DNA from: JALZVT01 sp039029135
GTDB taxonomy: Bacteria > Pseudomonadota > Gammaproteobacteria > Pseudomonadales > Azotimanducaceae
DNA length: 64,000 bases
NCBI GenBank assembly: GCA_039029135.1
Contig: JBCCGT010000022.1
Coordinates: forward strand, 28,552-92,551
Direction of reading: 5' to 3'
Shown here: positions 39,304 through 48,345 of the stretch, piece after piece
Layout: the number at the start of each line of letters is the position of its first letter
Position numbering within the stretch: position 1 is the stretch's first letter
The notes under the pieces: generated by a model
What the model saw: the letters and a program-made list of their open reading frames with translations, nothing else
The model's database searches: none
What the model was told of the DNA's origin: nothing
Position numbers and translations under genes: made by a program

Positions 39304-40050
39304 TTAACCCCGCGACGACGCGTCGAGCAGTCTCTGCCCCGCCGTCACGTCCAGGCGGCCGTCATAGATCGCGCGGCCCGTAATGACGCCGAGCAGTTCC
39401 CCGCCGCTGGAGGCGAAGCCCGCGACCAGCGCGCGCAGGTCATCGAGGCTCGCGACGCCGCCGGACGCGATCACCGGCAGCCCTGACGTCTCGGCCATCT
39501 GCACCGTAGCCGCCACGTTGACCCCGCCGAGCAGGCCGTCCCGCTCGATGTCGGTGTAGACGATGCCGGCGAGCGGCAGTCGCGACGCCGCCCGCGCCAG
39601 CCCGAGCGCCGAGCCCGCGCTCTCGACCCAACCCGCGGTCGCGAGCGCGTCGCCGCGGGCGTCGAGGCCAAGAATGATGCGCCCCGGCCAGCGCTCGCTG
39701 ACCTCGATCAGAAAGTCCCGATTCTCGATGGCCGCGGTGCCGACGATGGCGAATTGGACGCCGGCGGCGAAATAGCCGTCGATGATCTTTGCGCTGCGGA
39801 TGCCGCCGCCGACCTGCACCGGCATGTCGCCCGCGGCGGCGACCATGCGTTCGATCAGCGCCTGGTTGCGCGGCGCGCCTTCGAAGGCCCCATCCAGATC
39901 GACAATGTGCAGCCGTCGACCGCCCGCAGAACGCCAGCGTTCCACCATTGCGACGGGATCGTCGGAGAACACCGTGACGTCGTCGGCACGGCCCTGCTTG
40001 AGGCGCACGCAGCGGCCGTCTTTAAGATCGATCGCGGGAATCAGCAGCAT
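39304..40050 (-). CDS. hisA: HisA, phosphoribosylformimino-AICAR ribotide isomerase
   Basis: 248-residue (beta/alpha)8 barrel. MLLIPAIDLKDGRCVRL with the catalytic Asp near residue 8, VQVGGGIR phosphate loop, GLDARG and YTDIERDG with the second catalytic Asp, and IASGGV. It lies 74 bp downstream of hisB. HisH, normally between them, and hisF are not in this window next to it. Confidence 0.96.
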   Translation of the reverse strand: MLLIPAIDLKDGRCVRLKQGRADDVTVFSDDPVAMVERWRSAGGRRLHIVDLDGAFEGAPRNQALIERMVAAAGDMPVQVGGGIRSAKIIDGYFAAGVQFAIVGTAAIENRDFLIEVSERWPGRIILGLDARGDALATAGWVESAGSALGLARAASRLPLAGIVYTDIERDGLLGGVNVAATVQMAETSGLPVIASGGVASLDDLRALVAGFASSGGELLGVITGRAIYDGRLDVTAGQRLLDASSRG

Positions 40051-40124
40051 GGTGTGTCGCTCCGTCGGGTCCGGAAAAGCTCTGCAAACTAAAGCGCACA
40101 GCGCGATAGTTGTTCAGCGGCTGC

Positions 40125-40721
40125 CTACAGACTGCCCTTCGTCGACGGCACCCGATCCGCCATGCGCGGGTCGGGGCTGACGGCCATGCGCAGGGCGCGG
40201 CCGAACGCCTTGAACAGGGTCTCGGCCTGATGGTGGGCGTTCTCGCCTTCGAGATTGTCGAGATGCACCGTGGCCTGAGCGTGATTGACGAAGCCCTGAA
40301 AGAACTCGCGCAACAGATCCACGTCGAAGTCGCCGATGCGGGCCCGCGTATAGCTCACCCGATAGAACAGACCCGGCCGCCCGGAGAGATCGATGACCGC
40401 GCGCGACAGCGCCTCGTCCAGCGGGACATAGGCATGGCCATAGCGCGTGAGGCCCGACTTGTCCCCGACCGCGTCGTTGATCGCCTTGCCGAGGGTAATG
40501 CCCACGTCCTCGACCGTGTGGTGGGCGTCGATATCCAGATCGCCGTCGGCCGCAATCGCGAGGTCGATGAGACCGTGCCGCGCGACCTGATCCAGCATGT
40601 GATCGAAAAAGGGGACGCCCGTCGCGAGCGACGCCTGGCCCGTGCCATCGAGATCGACGCTGATCTTGATGCGGGTTTCGAGCGTATTGCGTTCGACGGT
40701 AGCGGCGCGTGGCGACGACAT
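40125..40721 (-). CDS. hisB: HisB, imidazoleglycerol-phosphate dehydratase
   Basis: 198-residue monofunctional dehydratase (no N-terminal phosphatase domain). Manganese-binding motifs: FFDHMLDQVARHG, DIDAHHTVEDVGI and ENAHHQAETLFKAFGRAL. The ATG at 40721 was chosen; the frame upstream is unconserved. It is transcribed toward hisA. Confidence 0.96.
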   Translation of the reverse strand: MSSPRAATVERNTLETRIKISVDLDGTGQASLATGVPFFDHMLDQVARHGLIDLAIAADGDLDIDAHHTVEDVGITLGKAINDAVGDKSGLTRYGHAYVPLDEALSRAVIDLSGRPGLFYRVSYTRARIGDFDVDLLREFFQGFVNHAQATVHLDNLEGENAHHQAETLFKAFGRALRMAVSPDPRMADRVPSTKGSL

Positions 40722-40885
40722 CGCGGAGTCCAGGCAGGCAACAGGCGCGCAAGTATACGCGCACACGAGGGTCCGGGGGGCTGACAGAACCAAGCGACCT
40801 CGCGTCGGGCGCGATCTGCGCTCGCGAACGCCGAGTCACCCCCAAGAGCGCGTCGAAGCGGCTAACCGGCGCCCGACAAACGCGG

Positions 40886-41281
40886 CTAGAGCCGATCCAT
40901 CAGGCTGCCGTGCGGCAGGAACCGATTGCTGCTGTTGGTCCTGATCCAGCGAGTGAGATCGGCAGGGTAGTCGCCCCGGTCCTTGAGCAGCCGGGCCAGC
41001 GGTATGACCGGAGACTTCGCACCTGCGGTCCAGCCGGGAATGGTCTCTTCGGCCAGCGTCAGCAGTCGAATCAGATCGATGAGTGCATCGCTGGCAAGCG
41101 ATTCGGTCAAAGCACGCCATTGGCTGGCCGGCGCGGTCATAGCGCCCGCGAGACGCATGCGCTCGTCCTGCTCCATGCCAAAGTAAGGCGCCTCGTGCGC
41201 ACTCGCCGTCAGCAGGCGTTCGATGCTCGCCGCGGACAGCGCATCCGGCGACGCCGCCGGATCGAAACTCTCAACTGACAT
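40886..41281 (-). CDS. Hypothetical protein upstream of hisB
   Basis: 131-residue soluble, mainly helical protein with no signal peptide. Segments SHEAPYFGMEQDER-like, LIRLLTLAEETIPGWTAGAKSPVIPLARLL and TRWIRTNSSNRFLPHGSLMDRL look conserved (many aromatic and charged residues, clean amphipathic pattern), so I believe it is a real gene. I do not recognise the family. It is 164 bp upstream of hisB on the same strand. Confidence 0.65.
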   Translation of the reverse strand: MSVESFDPAASPDALSAASIERLLTASAHEAPYFGMEQDERMRLAGAMTAPASQWRALTESLASDALIDLIRLLTLAEETIPGWTAGAKSPVIPLARLLKDRGDYPADLTRWIRTNSSNRFLPHGSLMDRL

Positions 41282-41697
41282 GCGCGACCTTTCCCACTAA
41301 CGCCTCACTAACTCCCACTAGCGTAAAGCCCGTTAACACAAAGCCGGCGAATGCAGAGCCGGCCGTCGACAGGCCACTGCAAGGCAGCGTTGGCCCCCGA
41401 GATAGACGCGTAAATGTAAAATAAACGTCTTATCCGGCGACTGTTACATGAAGCCTACATTCGCCACGATAGCCTCGTGGTCTAATTTCTCCAAGCCGCA
41501 ACGAACTTCGGAAACGCACCGAAAAACACCGAAAACTCGTTTGTTTTAACTGGCTCGGGACTTAACCCGACCCGATAAACGCGAGACGAAAGTGCGACAA
41601 GTCATCGGTGACAAAACCACTAACCGCACGGTTCCGCACGGCACGCAGCACCATCGGACAGAACCAGACGCAATCGCAGTCGAAACACGGACAGGAC
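41282..41697. other. Divergent intergenic region
   Basis: 416 bp between two divergent small genes. A+T-richer than the flanks, especially 41405-41440 (TAAATGTAAAATAAACG) and 41515-41550, so promoters for both genes probably lie here. No clear operator palindrome, hairpin terminator or coding sequence was found. Confidence 0.45.
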
Positions 41698-42066
41698 ATG
41701 CAGTATTCCGCCTTCGAACACAGCACCACCGAATCCTTCGTTGAGGCCGACCAGGCCCCCACCGCCAATCGGCGGCCGGTGCATGTCTGGACACCCACAA
41801 CGCTGCCGGCACGCGCCGAGATCTCCGACAGCGCTCCAAACACGACACTGCATGACGGCGACCGAATTTTTCGCGACGGCGATGCCTGGTTTTTCGCCGC
41901 CCGCAGCAAAGACATTGGCCCGTTCAACACCCGTCGGAAGGCGGAGGCGGCGCTGACGCGCTACGTGCGGCGCAAGAATCCGCTGACCCCGAGTCGACCC
42001 GCCTTTCGGGTCATCAAGAAAGTCGCGCGCCGCACCTCGCGACGCCTGCTACCGCTCAGCGCCTGA
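41698..42066 (+). CDS. DUF6316-like small protein
   Basis: 122 residues from the ATG at 41698, which follows GGACAGGAC; an upstream in-frame start is less convincing. The central module DGDRIFRDGDAWFFAARSKDIGPF followed by NTRRKAEAALTRYV matches the pattern of short DUF6316-type domains (R-x-G-D-R-x-F ... W-F/Y-F ... GPF). A very basic C-terminal tail (VIKKVARRTSRRLL) suggests nucleic-acid or membrane contact. Function unknown. Confidence 0.65.
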   Translation: MQYSAFEHSTTESFVEADQAPTANRRPVHVWTPTTLPARAEISDSAPNTTLHDGDRIFRDGDAWFFAARSKDIGPFNTRRKAEAALTRYVRRKNPLTPSRPAFRVIKKVARRTSRRLLPLSA

Positions 42067-42274
42067 CCCCAGACCTCGCGATTTCGACAACATCGTCGAA
42101 CAAAAGTCGCGTGATCCGCTAGACCCAGACCAGGCACCGCCGTTCGGCGTCCGGCCCGCCGGCGTTGCTTCCCCAACCGGCACACGACAGCCCGGTCTTC
42201 CGTCGGCAGAAACCCACGGACGCCAACGGCGCTCGCCTAGTGACCCCGACCGGCAGAACTGGAAAGATGAGGGC

Positions 42275-42304
42275 GCGGCCGGCAAGACGCGCGGCCGCCT
42301 TTTT
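42275..42304 (+). terminator. Probable intrinsic terminator
   Basis: Hairpin with arms GCGGCCG (42275-42281) and CGGCCGC (42292-42298), a 10-nt loop, then CTTTTT. It lies about 210 bp after the DUF6316-like gene and 30 bp before the AsmA-like gene. It could terminate the former or act as an attenuator in the leader of the latter. Confidence 0.6.
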
Positions 42305-42334
42305 CCAACCTGACAGGCCGCTAACGGAGTTTTC

Positions 42335-43885
42335 ATGCGCGTTTTCGTCATCATCGTCGCCGTCATCTTCGCCCTGCTCATCGCCGCCGGCGCCGGCATC
42401 CTGTGGCTGTTGCAGGATCCGAATCGCTACAAGTCGGACATCGAGGCCATCATCCGCGACGCCACGGGCTTCGAGGTGGCGCTGAAGGGCGACCTGAGCT
42501 GGCGCCTCTGGCCGCCGGTGATCCTGCAGGCCGAGGATCTGGCCTTCGAAAATAACGAGACGCGCTATAGCCTCGAACGCCTGTCGGTCGACGCGAGCGC
42601 CCGCGCGCTACTCAGCGGTACGCCGGAGCTCAAGGTGCAAAGCCTGCGCCTGGCGGGCCTGACCATGAGCGACAAGCGTTTCGAGTCCGTGACCCAGATC
42701 GACGTGCTGACGCTGGCCGATTTTTCGATCGGCCAGCCGAGCCCGCTGCACATCGAGGGGGTCAGCGCCGCGACCTCGGAGGCACCAACACCGTTCGAGC
42801 TCGACGCCATCATCACCTACGACGACGCGGCGGACAGCCTGACGCTGCAGGACGCGACCTTCGACGCTGCTGGCGCCACGGGCGTGTGCCAGGGCCGCAT
42901 AGACGCCCTGTCCCGCTCGCCCAGCAGCGACCACCAGGAGGGACCTGACGACCTGCTGCCGATCGATACCTTCCGCGCCCAGGATTTCGATTTCGACTGC
43001 ACGATCCCAAGTTACACGGCCGCCGACCTGACGCTGGAAGACATCGCCGTCGACGTCACCAATCGCGGCGGTCTCGCCGACATCGAGGTGCGCGTACCCG
43101 AGTTCTTCGACGGCACGGCGACGATTGCGGTGGACATCAACGCAAGCCGCCACGACCCGCGGTGGAAGGTGACGCCGGACATCGCAGGCGCGAACACACA
43201 GTCGGTGATGGACTGGCTGCAGCAGGGCCTGTCGTGGCAGGCGCCGCTGCTGTTCGGCGGCGAGTTCACCATGGTCGGCAACACCACCGAAGAGCTGTTG
43301 GGTTCCATCAACGGCGGCGCGCGCTTCGACGGCGGCCAGGGCCGCATGGACATCAGCGCAATCAAGCGCAATGCCGCGACGCTCGCGCAGCTCGCCGGCT
43401 CGGCGGGCGCGCTGGGGATCGCCGAGCTGCCGCAGCTCGCCAGCACCGCGGACAAGGTTGCCGCCTGGCCGGACGAGCTCGACTACTCGAAGCTCGTCGG
43501 CGACTGGCAGATCGACGGTAAGCGCCAATCGATGAGCTTCAGCCTCGACAACCTGGACATCAGCGCGGACGGCACGGTCGACACGCTGACCGACGAGCTG
43601 GACATGGCCGCGAAACTCACCTTCCAGAACGATCCGACCCTGCACAGCTTCGACATTCCCGACGCCCTGCGCGGCGTGCCCATACCCGTGCGCTGCATCG
43701 GCAGCGTCAGCACCCCAGACTGCGGCCTCGACCGCAACGCCGCCCAGCGCCTGATCGGCGAGGTCGTCCGCAAGAACGCGGGTTCGAAGCTGGAATCCCT
43801 GGTCGGCGACAAGCTGGGCGACGACGCGAAGAAAGCGCTGCGGGGCCTGGGTTCGCTGTTCGGCGGCAAGAAGGACGACAACTGA
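42335..43885 (+). CDS. AsmA-like inner-membrane-anchored protein
   Basis: 516 residues: one N-terminal transmembrane helix (about residues 3-24), the conserved AsmA start (LQDPNRYKSDIEAIIRDATGFEVALKGDLSWRL with a WPPV... strand), then a long beta-rich periplasmic region and the C-terminal AsmA repeat (TDELDMAAKLTF, IPVRCIGSV). AsmA-like proteins are thought to form hydrophobic grooves for lipid transport to the outer membrane. It precedes mutY by 22 bp, as in many Gammaproteobacteria. Confidence 0.9.
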   Translation: MRVFVIIVAVIFALLIAAGAGILWLLQDPNRYKSDIEAIIRDATGFEVALKGDLSWRLWPPVILQAEDLAFENNETRYSLERLSVDASARALLSGTPELKVQSLRLAGLTMSDKRFESVTQIDVLTLADFSIGQPSPLHIEGVSAATSEAPTPFELDAIITYDDAADSLTLQDATFDAAGATGVCQGRIDALSRSPSSDHQEGPDDLLPIDTFRAQDFDFDCTIPSYTAADLTLEDIAVDVTNRGGLADIEVRVPEFFDGTATIAVDINASRHDPRWKVTPDIAGANTQSVMDWLQQGLSWQAPLLFGGEFTMVGNTTEELLGSINGGARFDGGQGRMDISAIKRNAATLAQLAGSAGALGIAELPQLASTADKVAAWPDELDYSKLVGDWQIDGKRQSMSFSLDNLDISADGTVDTLTDELDMAAKLTFQNDPTLHSFDIPDALRGVPIPVRCIGSVSTPDCGLDRNAAQRLIGEVVRKNAGSKLESLVGDKLGDDAKKALRGLGSLFGGKKDDN

Positions 43886-43907
43886 GCCGCAGCCAGCCGC
43901 GACCGCC

Positions 43908-44993
43908 ATGAACAGCAGCGCCCAGACGATCGCCGGCGAGCACAGCTTCGCGGACCGCCTGCTCGCCTGGTACGAGGTCGCGGGTCGCAAGGACCTGCCC
44001 TGGCAGCACCTGCGCACGCCCTATCGCGTCTGGGTGTCCGAGATCATGCTGCAGCAGACACAGGTCACTACGGTGATCCCCTATTTCGAGCGCTTCATGG
44101 CGCGCTTTCCCGACCTCGAAGCGCTCGCCGCGGCCGAGCTCGACGAGGTGCTCGCTCTGTGGACCGGACTCGGCTACTACGCGCGGGCGCGCAACCTGCA
44201 CCGCACCGCACAAACGGCCGTCAGCGAGCACGGCGGCCGTCTGCCGGAGGATCCTGAGGCGCTCGAGTCGCTGCCCGGCATCGGCCGCTCGACCGCCAAC
44301 GCGATCGTCGCCCAGGCGCTGAACCGGCGCGCGCCGATTCTGGACGGCAACGTCAAGCGCGTGCTGGCCCGCCACGCCCTGGTCGAGGGCTTCCCTGGCA
44401 GCACCGCGGTGCAGCGGCGCATGTGGCTGGTGGCCGACGAATACACGCCCGCCACAGAGGCCGCCGACTACACCCAGGCCATCATGGATCTCGGCGCGAC
44501 GCTGTGCGTGCGCCGCAAACCCCGCTGCGAGGCCTGCCCGGTGCACGCCGACTGCGGCGCGCGGCTCGCCGACCGGGTGAGCGAGCTGCCGACCCGCAAA
44601 CCCAAGCGCGACAAACCCGTGCGCGCAGCCCGCATGTTTGTGATCCGCGACCCCGCCAACCGCGTGCTGCTGGAACAGCGGCCCGCCAAGGGCATCTGGG
44701 GCGGGCTCTGGAGCCCGCCGGAGCGCGAGGCGGACGAGCAGACCCGTGACGCGCTGCGAACCCTGGATCTGGTGCCGCTGAGCGAGGTCGTCGGCCCCGC
44801 CTTCCGCCACAGCTTCACCCACTATCATCTCGACATCACCCCGGTGTTCGTCGAGGTCGACCACCAGCCGCCGCGGGCAGCGGAGGCGGACGCCGCCACC
44901 TGCTGGTATGACCCCGCCGCACCCGATCGGGAGCTCGGACTGTCCGCCGTGGCTGTGAAGTTGCTGGGCGACGCCAGTACACTGCCGCTATGA
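43908..44993 (+). CDS. mutY: MutY, adenine DNA glycosylase
   Basis: 361 residues. Removes A mispaired with 8-oxoG. Catalytic Glu45 in SEIMLQQT, helix-hairpin-helix LPGIGRSTANAI, catalytic Asp146 in ILDGNVKR, and a 4Fe-4S cluster at C200-x6-C207-x2-C210-x5-C216. The C-terminal NUDIX-like 8-oxoG recognition domain includes GIWGGLWSPPE and FRHSFTHYHLDI. The stop overlaps the yggX start by 4 bp. Confidence 0.96.
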   Translation: MNSSAQTIAGEHSFADRLLAWYEVAGRKDLPWQHLRTPYRVWVSEIMLQQTQVTTVIPYFERFMARFPDLEALAAAELDEVLALWTGLGYYARARNLHRTAQTAVSEHGGRLPEDPEALESLPGIGRSTANAIVAQALNRRAPILDGNVKRVLARHALVEGFPGSTAVQRRMWLVADEYTPATEAADYTQAIMDLGATLCVRRKPRCEACPVHADCGARLADRVSELPTRKPKRDKPVRAARMFVIRDPANRVLLEQRPAKGIWGGLWSPPEREADEQTRDALRTLDLVPLSEVVGPAFRHSFTHYHLDITPVFVEVDHQPPRAAEADAATCWYDPAAPDRELGLSAVAVKLLGDASTLPL

Positions 44994-45292
44994 CCGATAC
45001 TCAGAATTCAGCGGCCGAGCCGCGCACCGTGCTGTGCCGCAAGTACCGCGAGGTGCTGCCGGGCCTCGCCAAGCCCCCCATGCCGGGCAAGGCCGGGGAG
45101 GACATCTACGCCGACGTATCGCTGCGCGCGTGGGAGGAATGGACCGCCCTGCAGACCCGCCTGATCAACGAGATGCAGCTCAACCTGCTCGACCGGGACA
45201 CGCGCAAGTATCTGGCAGAGCAGATGCGGCGCTTCCTGGCCAACGAGGCGACGGACGAGGCGGAGGGCTTCGAGCCGGAGGCTGAGGGCTGA
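44990..45292 (+). CDS. yggX: YggX-type Fe(2+)-trafficking protein
   Basis: 100 residues. Small protein that protects iron-sulfur proteins and limits oxidative damage; often coupled to mutY, as here (ATGA). Conserved blocks: VLCRKYREVLPGL with the reactive Cys near residue 16, AWEEWTALQTRLINEMQLN, and DRDTRKYLAEQMRRFL. The N-terminus is about 11 residues longer than E. coli YggX. Confidence 0.95.
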   Translation: MTDTQNSAAEPRTVLCRKYREVLPGLAKPPMPGKAGEDIYADVSLRAWEEWTALQTRLINEMQLNLLDRDTRKYLAEQMRRFLANEATDEAEGFEPEAEG

Positions 45293-45425
45293 GGGCCAGG
45301 GGCTAAAACAGAAGCCTGGCTGAGGCTTCGCGAACGCCCTGTTTCAACCAGGCGGCAAGCGCTGGAAATAGATGCCTGCGGCCGTTGACGCTAGGGTGAG
45401 CGGCCGCTTTAATAGCCGGCCCTTC

Positions 45426-45501
45426 GGCCAGGTAGCTCAGTCGGTAGAGCAGTGGACTGAAAATCCTCGTGTCGGCAGTTCGATTCTGCCCCTGGCCACC
45501 A
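45426..45501 (+). tRNA. tRNA-Phe (anticodon GAA), CCA encoded
   Basis: 76 nt folding as a cloverleaf: acceptor GGCCAGG/CCTGGCC, D arm GCTC/GAGC, anticodon loop CTGAAAA (GAA at 34-36), T arm GGCAG-TTCGATT-CTGCC and encoded 3' CCA. In the anticodon stem (GTGGA/TCCTC) positions 28 and 42 are T-T, an unpaired position. The gene forms the left border of a low-G+C segment with accessory genes. Confidence 0.95.
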
Positions 45502-45820
45502 AGCAAAACAAAACTGCATCCTGTGTTTTCACCAGATCGAGCCCTAACGCCCGTGCTCCCACTTAGGATGAGAGGGATGGGCCTAGAGTAGCAACCTACC
45601 AGCCACTACTCGTGACTGTACTGTTGGCCGAAATCGAAGGGGCGGCCTTCTCCCCGCCCATAGGCGCGGAAACAGATTCACGGGTCTCTTTTTCACAGCC
45701 TCGGCCAAGGACACGCTCAAAACGTATCAAGGTTTGACATAGTTCCAAGTGATCGAAAACAGGCCAGTACAACGCTTACACTCGGTCTATCAATTGCCCG
45801 CAGTCCAGCGAAGAATAGGG
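45502..45820. other. Non-coding segment between tRNA-Phe and the ATPase gene
   Basis: 319 bp, lower in G+C than the chromosome backbone. It holds a hairpin at 45640-45659 (GGGCGG / CCGCCC) not followed by a T-run. No integrase remnant and no second copy of the tRNA 3' end were recognised. Confidence 0.45.
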
Positions 45821-47866
45821 CTAGTCATCTGGGCGCTTTAGTGCCCACTTGTCGGATATGTTCGAGCCGCCAACTTCGGTCCACCTCTGATCGAACTTAA
45901 GCGCCGTGGGGCCTTTCACCATCTTTCCAATACAGATCGCCTGCCCCAAGGACAACTTTCCGGAACTCCGAGCGAGTTCGGCGCTCGCCCCGTCGATTAA
46001 AGACTCGAGAATATCAATCTCACTAGCCGCATTCATCTTCATTATTATCAAGTTGCTACATTGGTGCAGAACTTGCTCACTCAGCTTAGACGGACTCTGG
46101 CTAAGAAGCATGAGGCAAGCTCCATATTTGCGGCCTTCCGCTGCGATCTCTTCGATAATCCTACGCGTGGAGTGCTGGATAGGATCAGTAACTTTAGACG
46201 GGCAAAGATTGTGAGCCTCATCAATAATGATAAACGTTGGGTTTTGCCGCCCCTTTTTTCTAGCAGACTCTTTTTTGATGTCTTCGTACAGTGAGTTTAG
46301 TACTGCCGAAGATACGAACGCCCTTTCATTAATGTTGGCATTGCGCAAATTCAGAACGGAAAATCTCGACTTCCTTTGCCGCCTTAGAGTTCTAGTTATC
46401 GATTTCTTCGACCAAATTTTGCTCTTCTCTAAACTCCTGTTCGTAATGCGATACTGAAGTCCTAGAGCCGCAACCGAAGACTGTTCCGACAGAGCCTTCA
46501 ATAACTTCGCAGGCGTGTGAATAGCTTGGGCGCCTTTTCTGGACACGATACGCGCAAGCAGACTTACCTCTTCGGAATTCTGATCTCTATCAAGGCCAAG
46601 CAAGAGCGCCAATTCTTCTATCCCAAGCTCCGTCAAAGATATAGAAAGTGAGCCGTCATTTTTGTCGAATTTTCTAAACTCACCTCGTTTTCGCCTAGCT
46701 TTCCAGCTCTCCTGTAAAGCAGCGTACTCCTCAGGAGATATCTTAAGCTCGCAGAACTTGTTGTTGATTTCTTCCATCGGCCGTATCCGATCAAAATTTA
46801 GAAAGTCCGCGTTCGGATCGAAGACAACATATCTCGACTTGGTGTAACGGAAGAGCCTCTCCAAAATGATGCCAAACGAAAAAGACTTACCGGAACCAGA
46901 TTGACCAAAGACTGCCGAATGTGCGCGCAAGCCAGTCGGATCCAACACCAGCTCAATCTGCTTTGAGGCCTTTTTGACACCAAGAAGCGTACCCGCAGCA
47001 ATAGGCGCAAACGTATTTCGACTGTCAGGCAGTATCGAAAAGACGCTTTCCAGGAGGTCATCACTAGCGAATATGACCGGCTTACCGGAACAACCCGAAA
47101 TAACAGCGTTCTCGTAAGGCTGACCATCAGCCAGCACCGCCGAAACGCTCACACCAATCTTCTTAGTCGCCCGGAACGGCTGTCCGATTCCACTAACTTG
47201 AGATGACTCTTCGCTTTCCACCTGACCAAGAATCTTTATCGTCGCGCCGGAGTGGTCGTCCCTATACGCTACCTCCAGAAGGTCTCGGTAACCTACTGGA
47301 GCCGCCCCCTCGGAAAGTTCAACGACTATAGATGCGGAGCTCTCGACGGCAACGACCGTTCCCAGCGAGGCACTTTTTTTCGTTGCGTGCAGAATGTCGA
47401 CTGCCTCGGAGTCCTTGAGGCCTTTGAGCAATGCGGGCAACGTCGAATCTCTGATAACTTGGTATTCTGAGTCCTCTATGTTTGAGCGAACTCTTTCAGC
47501 TACAGCTTTCGACTGTTCAAGAAGCGGGAGAACAATCGACTCTGAATCCTCGTGGTCTTTGTTTGCTCGAGCGGCCAGCGTGTCCCGGATCTGCAAACTG
47601 ACACGATGAGTTAGTTTTCGGTCGAGTTCGCGAAGCCGAGCGAGCAGATCGACGGCTTCCGTCCGGTTATCACGATTTCGTTCACCGCTAATATCGCGCG
47701 GTCTAGGAAGTAGGTGGGTCTGCACTAAGTCAACAAGAGAAGCATCTACCGTATCAAGTTGCACATGTAGGCTTGCGCTATACTCGATGAGACGAACTAT
47801 AAAGGCTGACAGTTCGGAACGGAGATGTTCGTTAGCGTCAGGTGTATTCGGGGTTGTTTCCGTCAT
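45821..47866 (-). CDS. HerA-type (DUF87/FtsK-HerA) P-loop ATPase
   Basis: 681 residues. Residues 1-160 are helical and unique; 166-215 look like a HAS-barrel (LGTVVAVESSASIVVELSE); the motor has Walker A GQSGSGKS (321-328), Walker B TFIIIDEAHN (544-553) and the HerA-type tail LSQSPSKLSEQVLHQCSNLIIMK with an Arg-rich inter-subunit segment (RITRTLRRQRKSR). HerA ATPases are hexameric DNA or nucleoprotein motors, partnered with NurA in archaea and with nucleases, SIR2 or DUF4297 proteins in bacterial defence. None of those partners is visible here. G+C is clearly lower than in the housekeeping genes. The start overlaps the upstream gene by 29 bp. Confidence 0.85.
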   Translation of the reverse strand: MTETTPNTPDANEHLRSELSAFIVRLIEYSASLHVQLDTVDASLVDLVQTHLLPRPRDISGERNRDNRTEAVDLLARLRELDRKLTHRVSLQIRDTLAARANKDHEDSESIVLPLLEQSKAVAERVRSNIEDSEYQVIRDSTLPALLKGLKDSEAVDILHATKKSASLGTVVAVESSASIVVELSEGAAPVGYRDLLEVAYRDDHSGATIKILGQVESEESSQVSGIGQPFRATKKIGVSVSAVLADGQPYENAVISGCSGKPVIFASDDLLESVFSILPDSRNTFAPIAAGTLLGVKKASKQIELVLDPTGLRAHSAVFGQSGSGKSFSFGIILERLFRYTKSRYVVFDPNADFLNFDRIRPMEEINNKFCELKISPEEYAALQESWKARRKRGEFRKFDKNDGSLSISLTELGIEELALLLGLDRDQNSEEVSLLARIVSRKGAQAIHTPAKLLKALSEQSSVAALGLQYRITNRSLEKSKIWSKKSITRTLRRQRKSRFSVLNLRNANINERAFVSSAVLNSLYEDIKKESARKKGRQNPTFIIIDEAHNLCPSKVTDPIQHSTRRIIEEIAAEGRKYGACLMLLSQSPSKLSEQVLHQCSNLIIMKMNAASEIDILESLIDGASAELARSSGKLSLGQAICIGKMVKGPTALKFDQRWTEVGGSNISDKWALKRPDD

Positions 47867-48293
47867 CGTGGACTACTCTTGCTCTCTCGTAGAGTTCGCG
47901 AATGATCCCAATGCGCTCACAAGTCCTCCTGACTTGATCTACCATTTCCATCAACTTCGGTATGTCAACAGTGCACGCGCTTGCGTACTCTTCCGAAGTT
48001 CCAGATCTGATTAGGCAAAGTAATCGCTCGGTGCGAGTAATCCGTGGCTCGATGGGGTATTCCTTGATTGGTGACAGTGCTTCGATTTCGCGCTGGTGAG
48101 TCAGCAAACCCAGTAACTCTCGAAGAGCAACAAAAGACGCCTGTCTATGGCGGATCTCCTCTACGGCCACCTTCCCACTGAGAGATACGGCTAGCCGTTC
48201 AATCGAGTTTCGGCGGTCACGGTCTACGCGCTCGAAGTCAGCTTCGCAGCCAAATGATCGCAGCTGTTCTACGTGTTCCGTGTAGTTCAACAT
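47838..48293 (-). CDS. Unknown helical protein coupled to the HerA-type ATPase
   Basis: 151 residues, no signal peptide or membrane helix, almost entirely helical by composition, with charged stretches (ADFERVDRDRRNSIERL, IPKLMEMVDQVRRTCERIG). No catalytic motif of a nuclease, protease or NADase that I can recognise. Its 3' end overlaps the ATPase start by 29 bp, so the two proteins are probably made in fixed ratio. Low G+C like its partner. It may be a structural or sensing subunit; that is inference. Confidence 0.75.
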   Translation of the reverse strand: MLNYTEHVEQLRSFGCEADFERVDRDRRNSIERLAVSLSGKVAVEEIRHRQASFVALRELLGLLTHQREIEALSPIKEYPIEPRITRTERLLCLIRSGTSEEYASACTVDIPKLMEMVDQVRRTCERIGIIRELYERARVVHDDGNNPEYT

Positions 48294-48345
48294 CGTTTTT
48301 GCGGAGAGCTACCCCAATCTGGGCAGCAAAAGAACGGCGGGAAGG

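Noticed and set aside
42608..44864. Two long minus-strand frames antisense to the AsmA-like gene and mutY
   Set aside because: No family motifs, biased composition, and both plus-strand genes are well supported.
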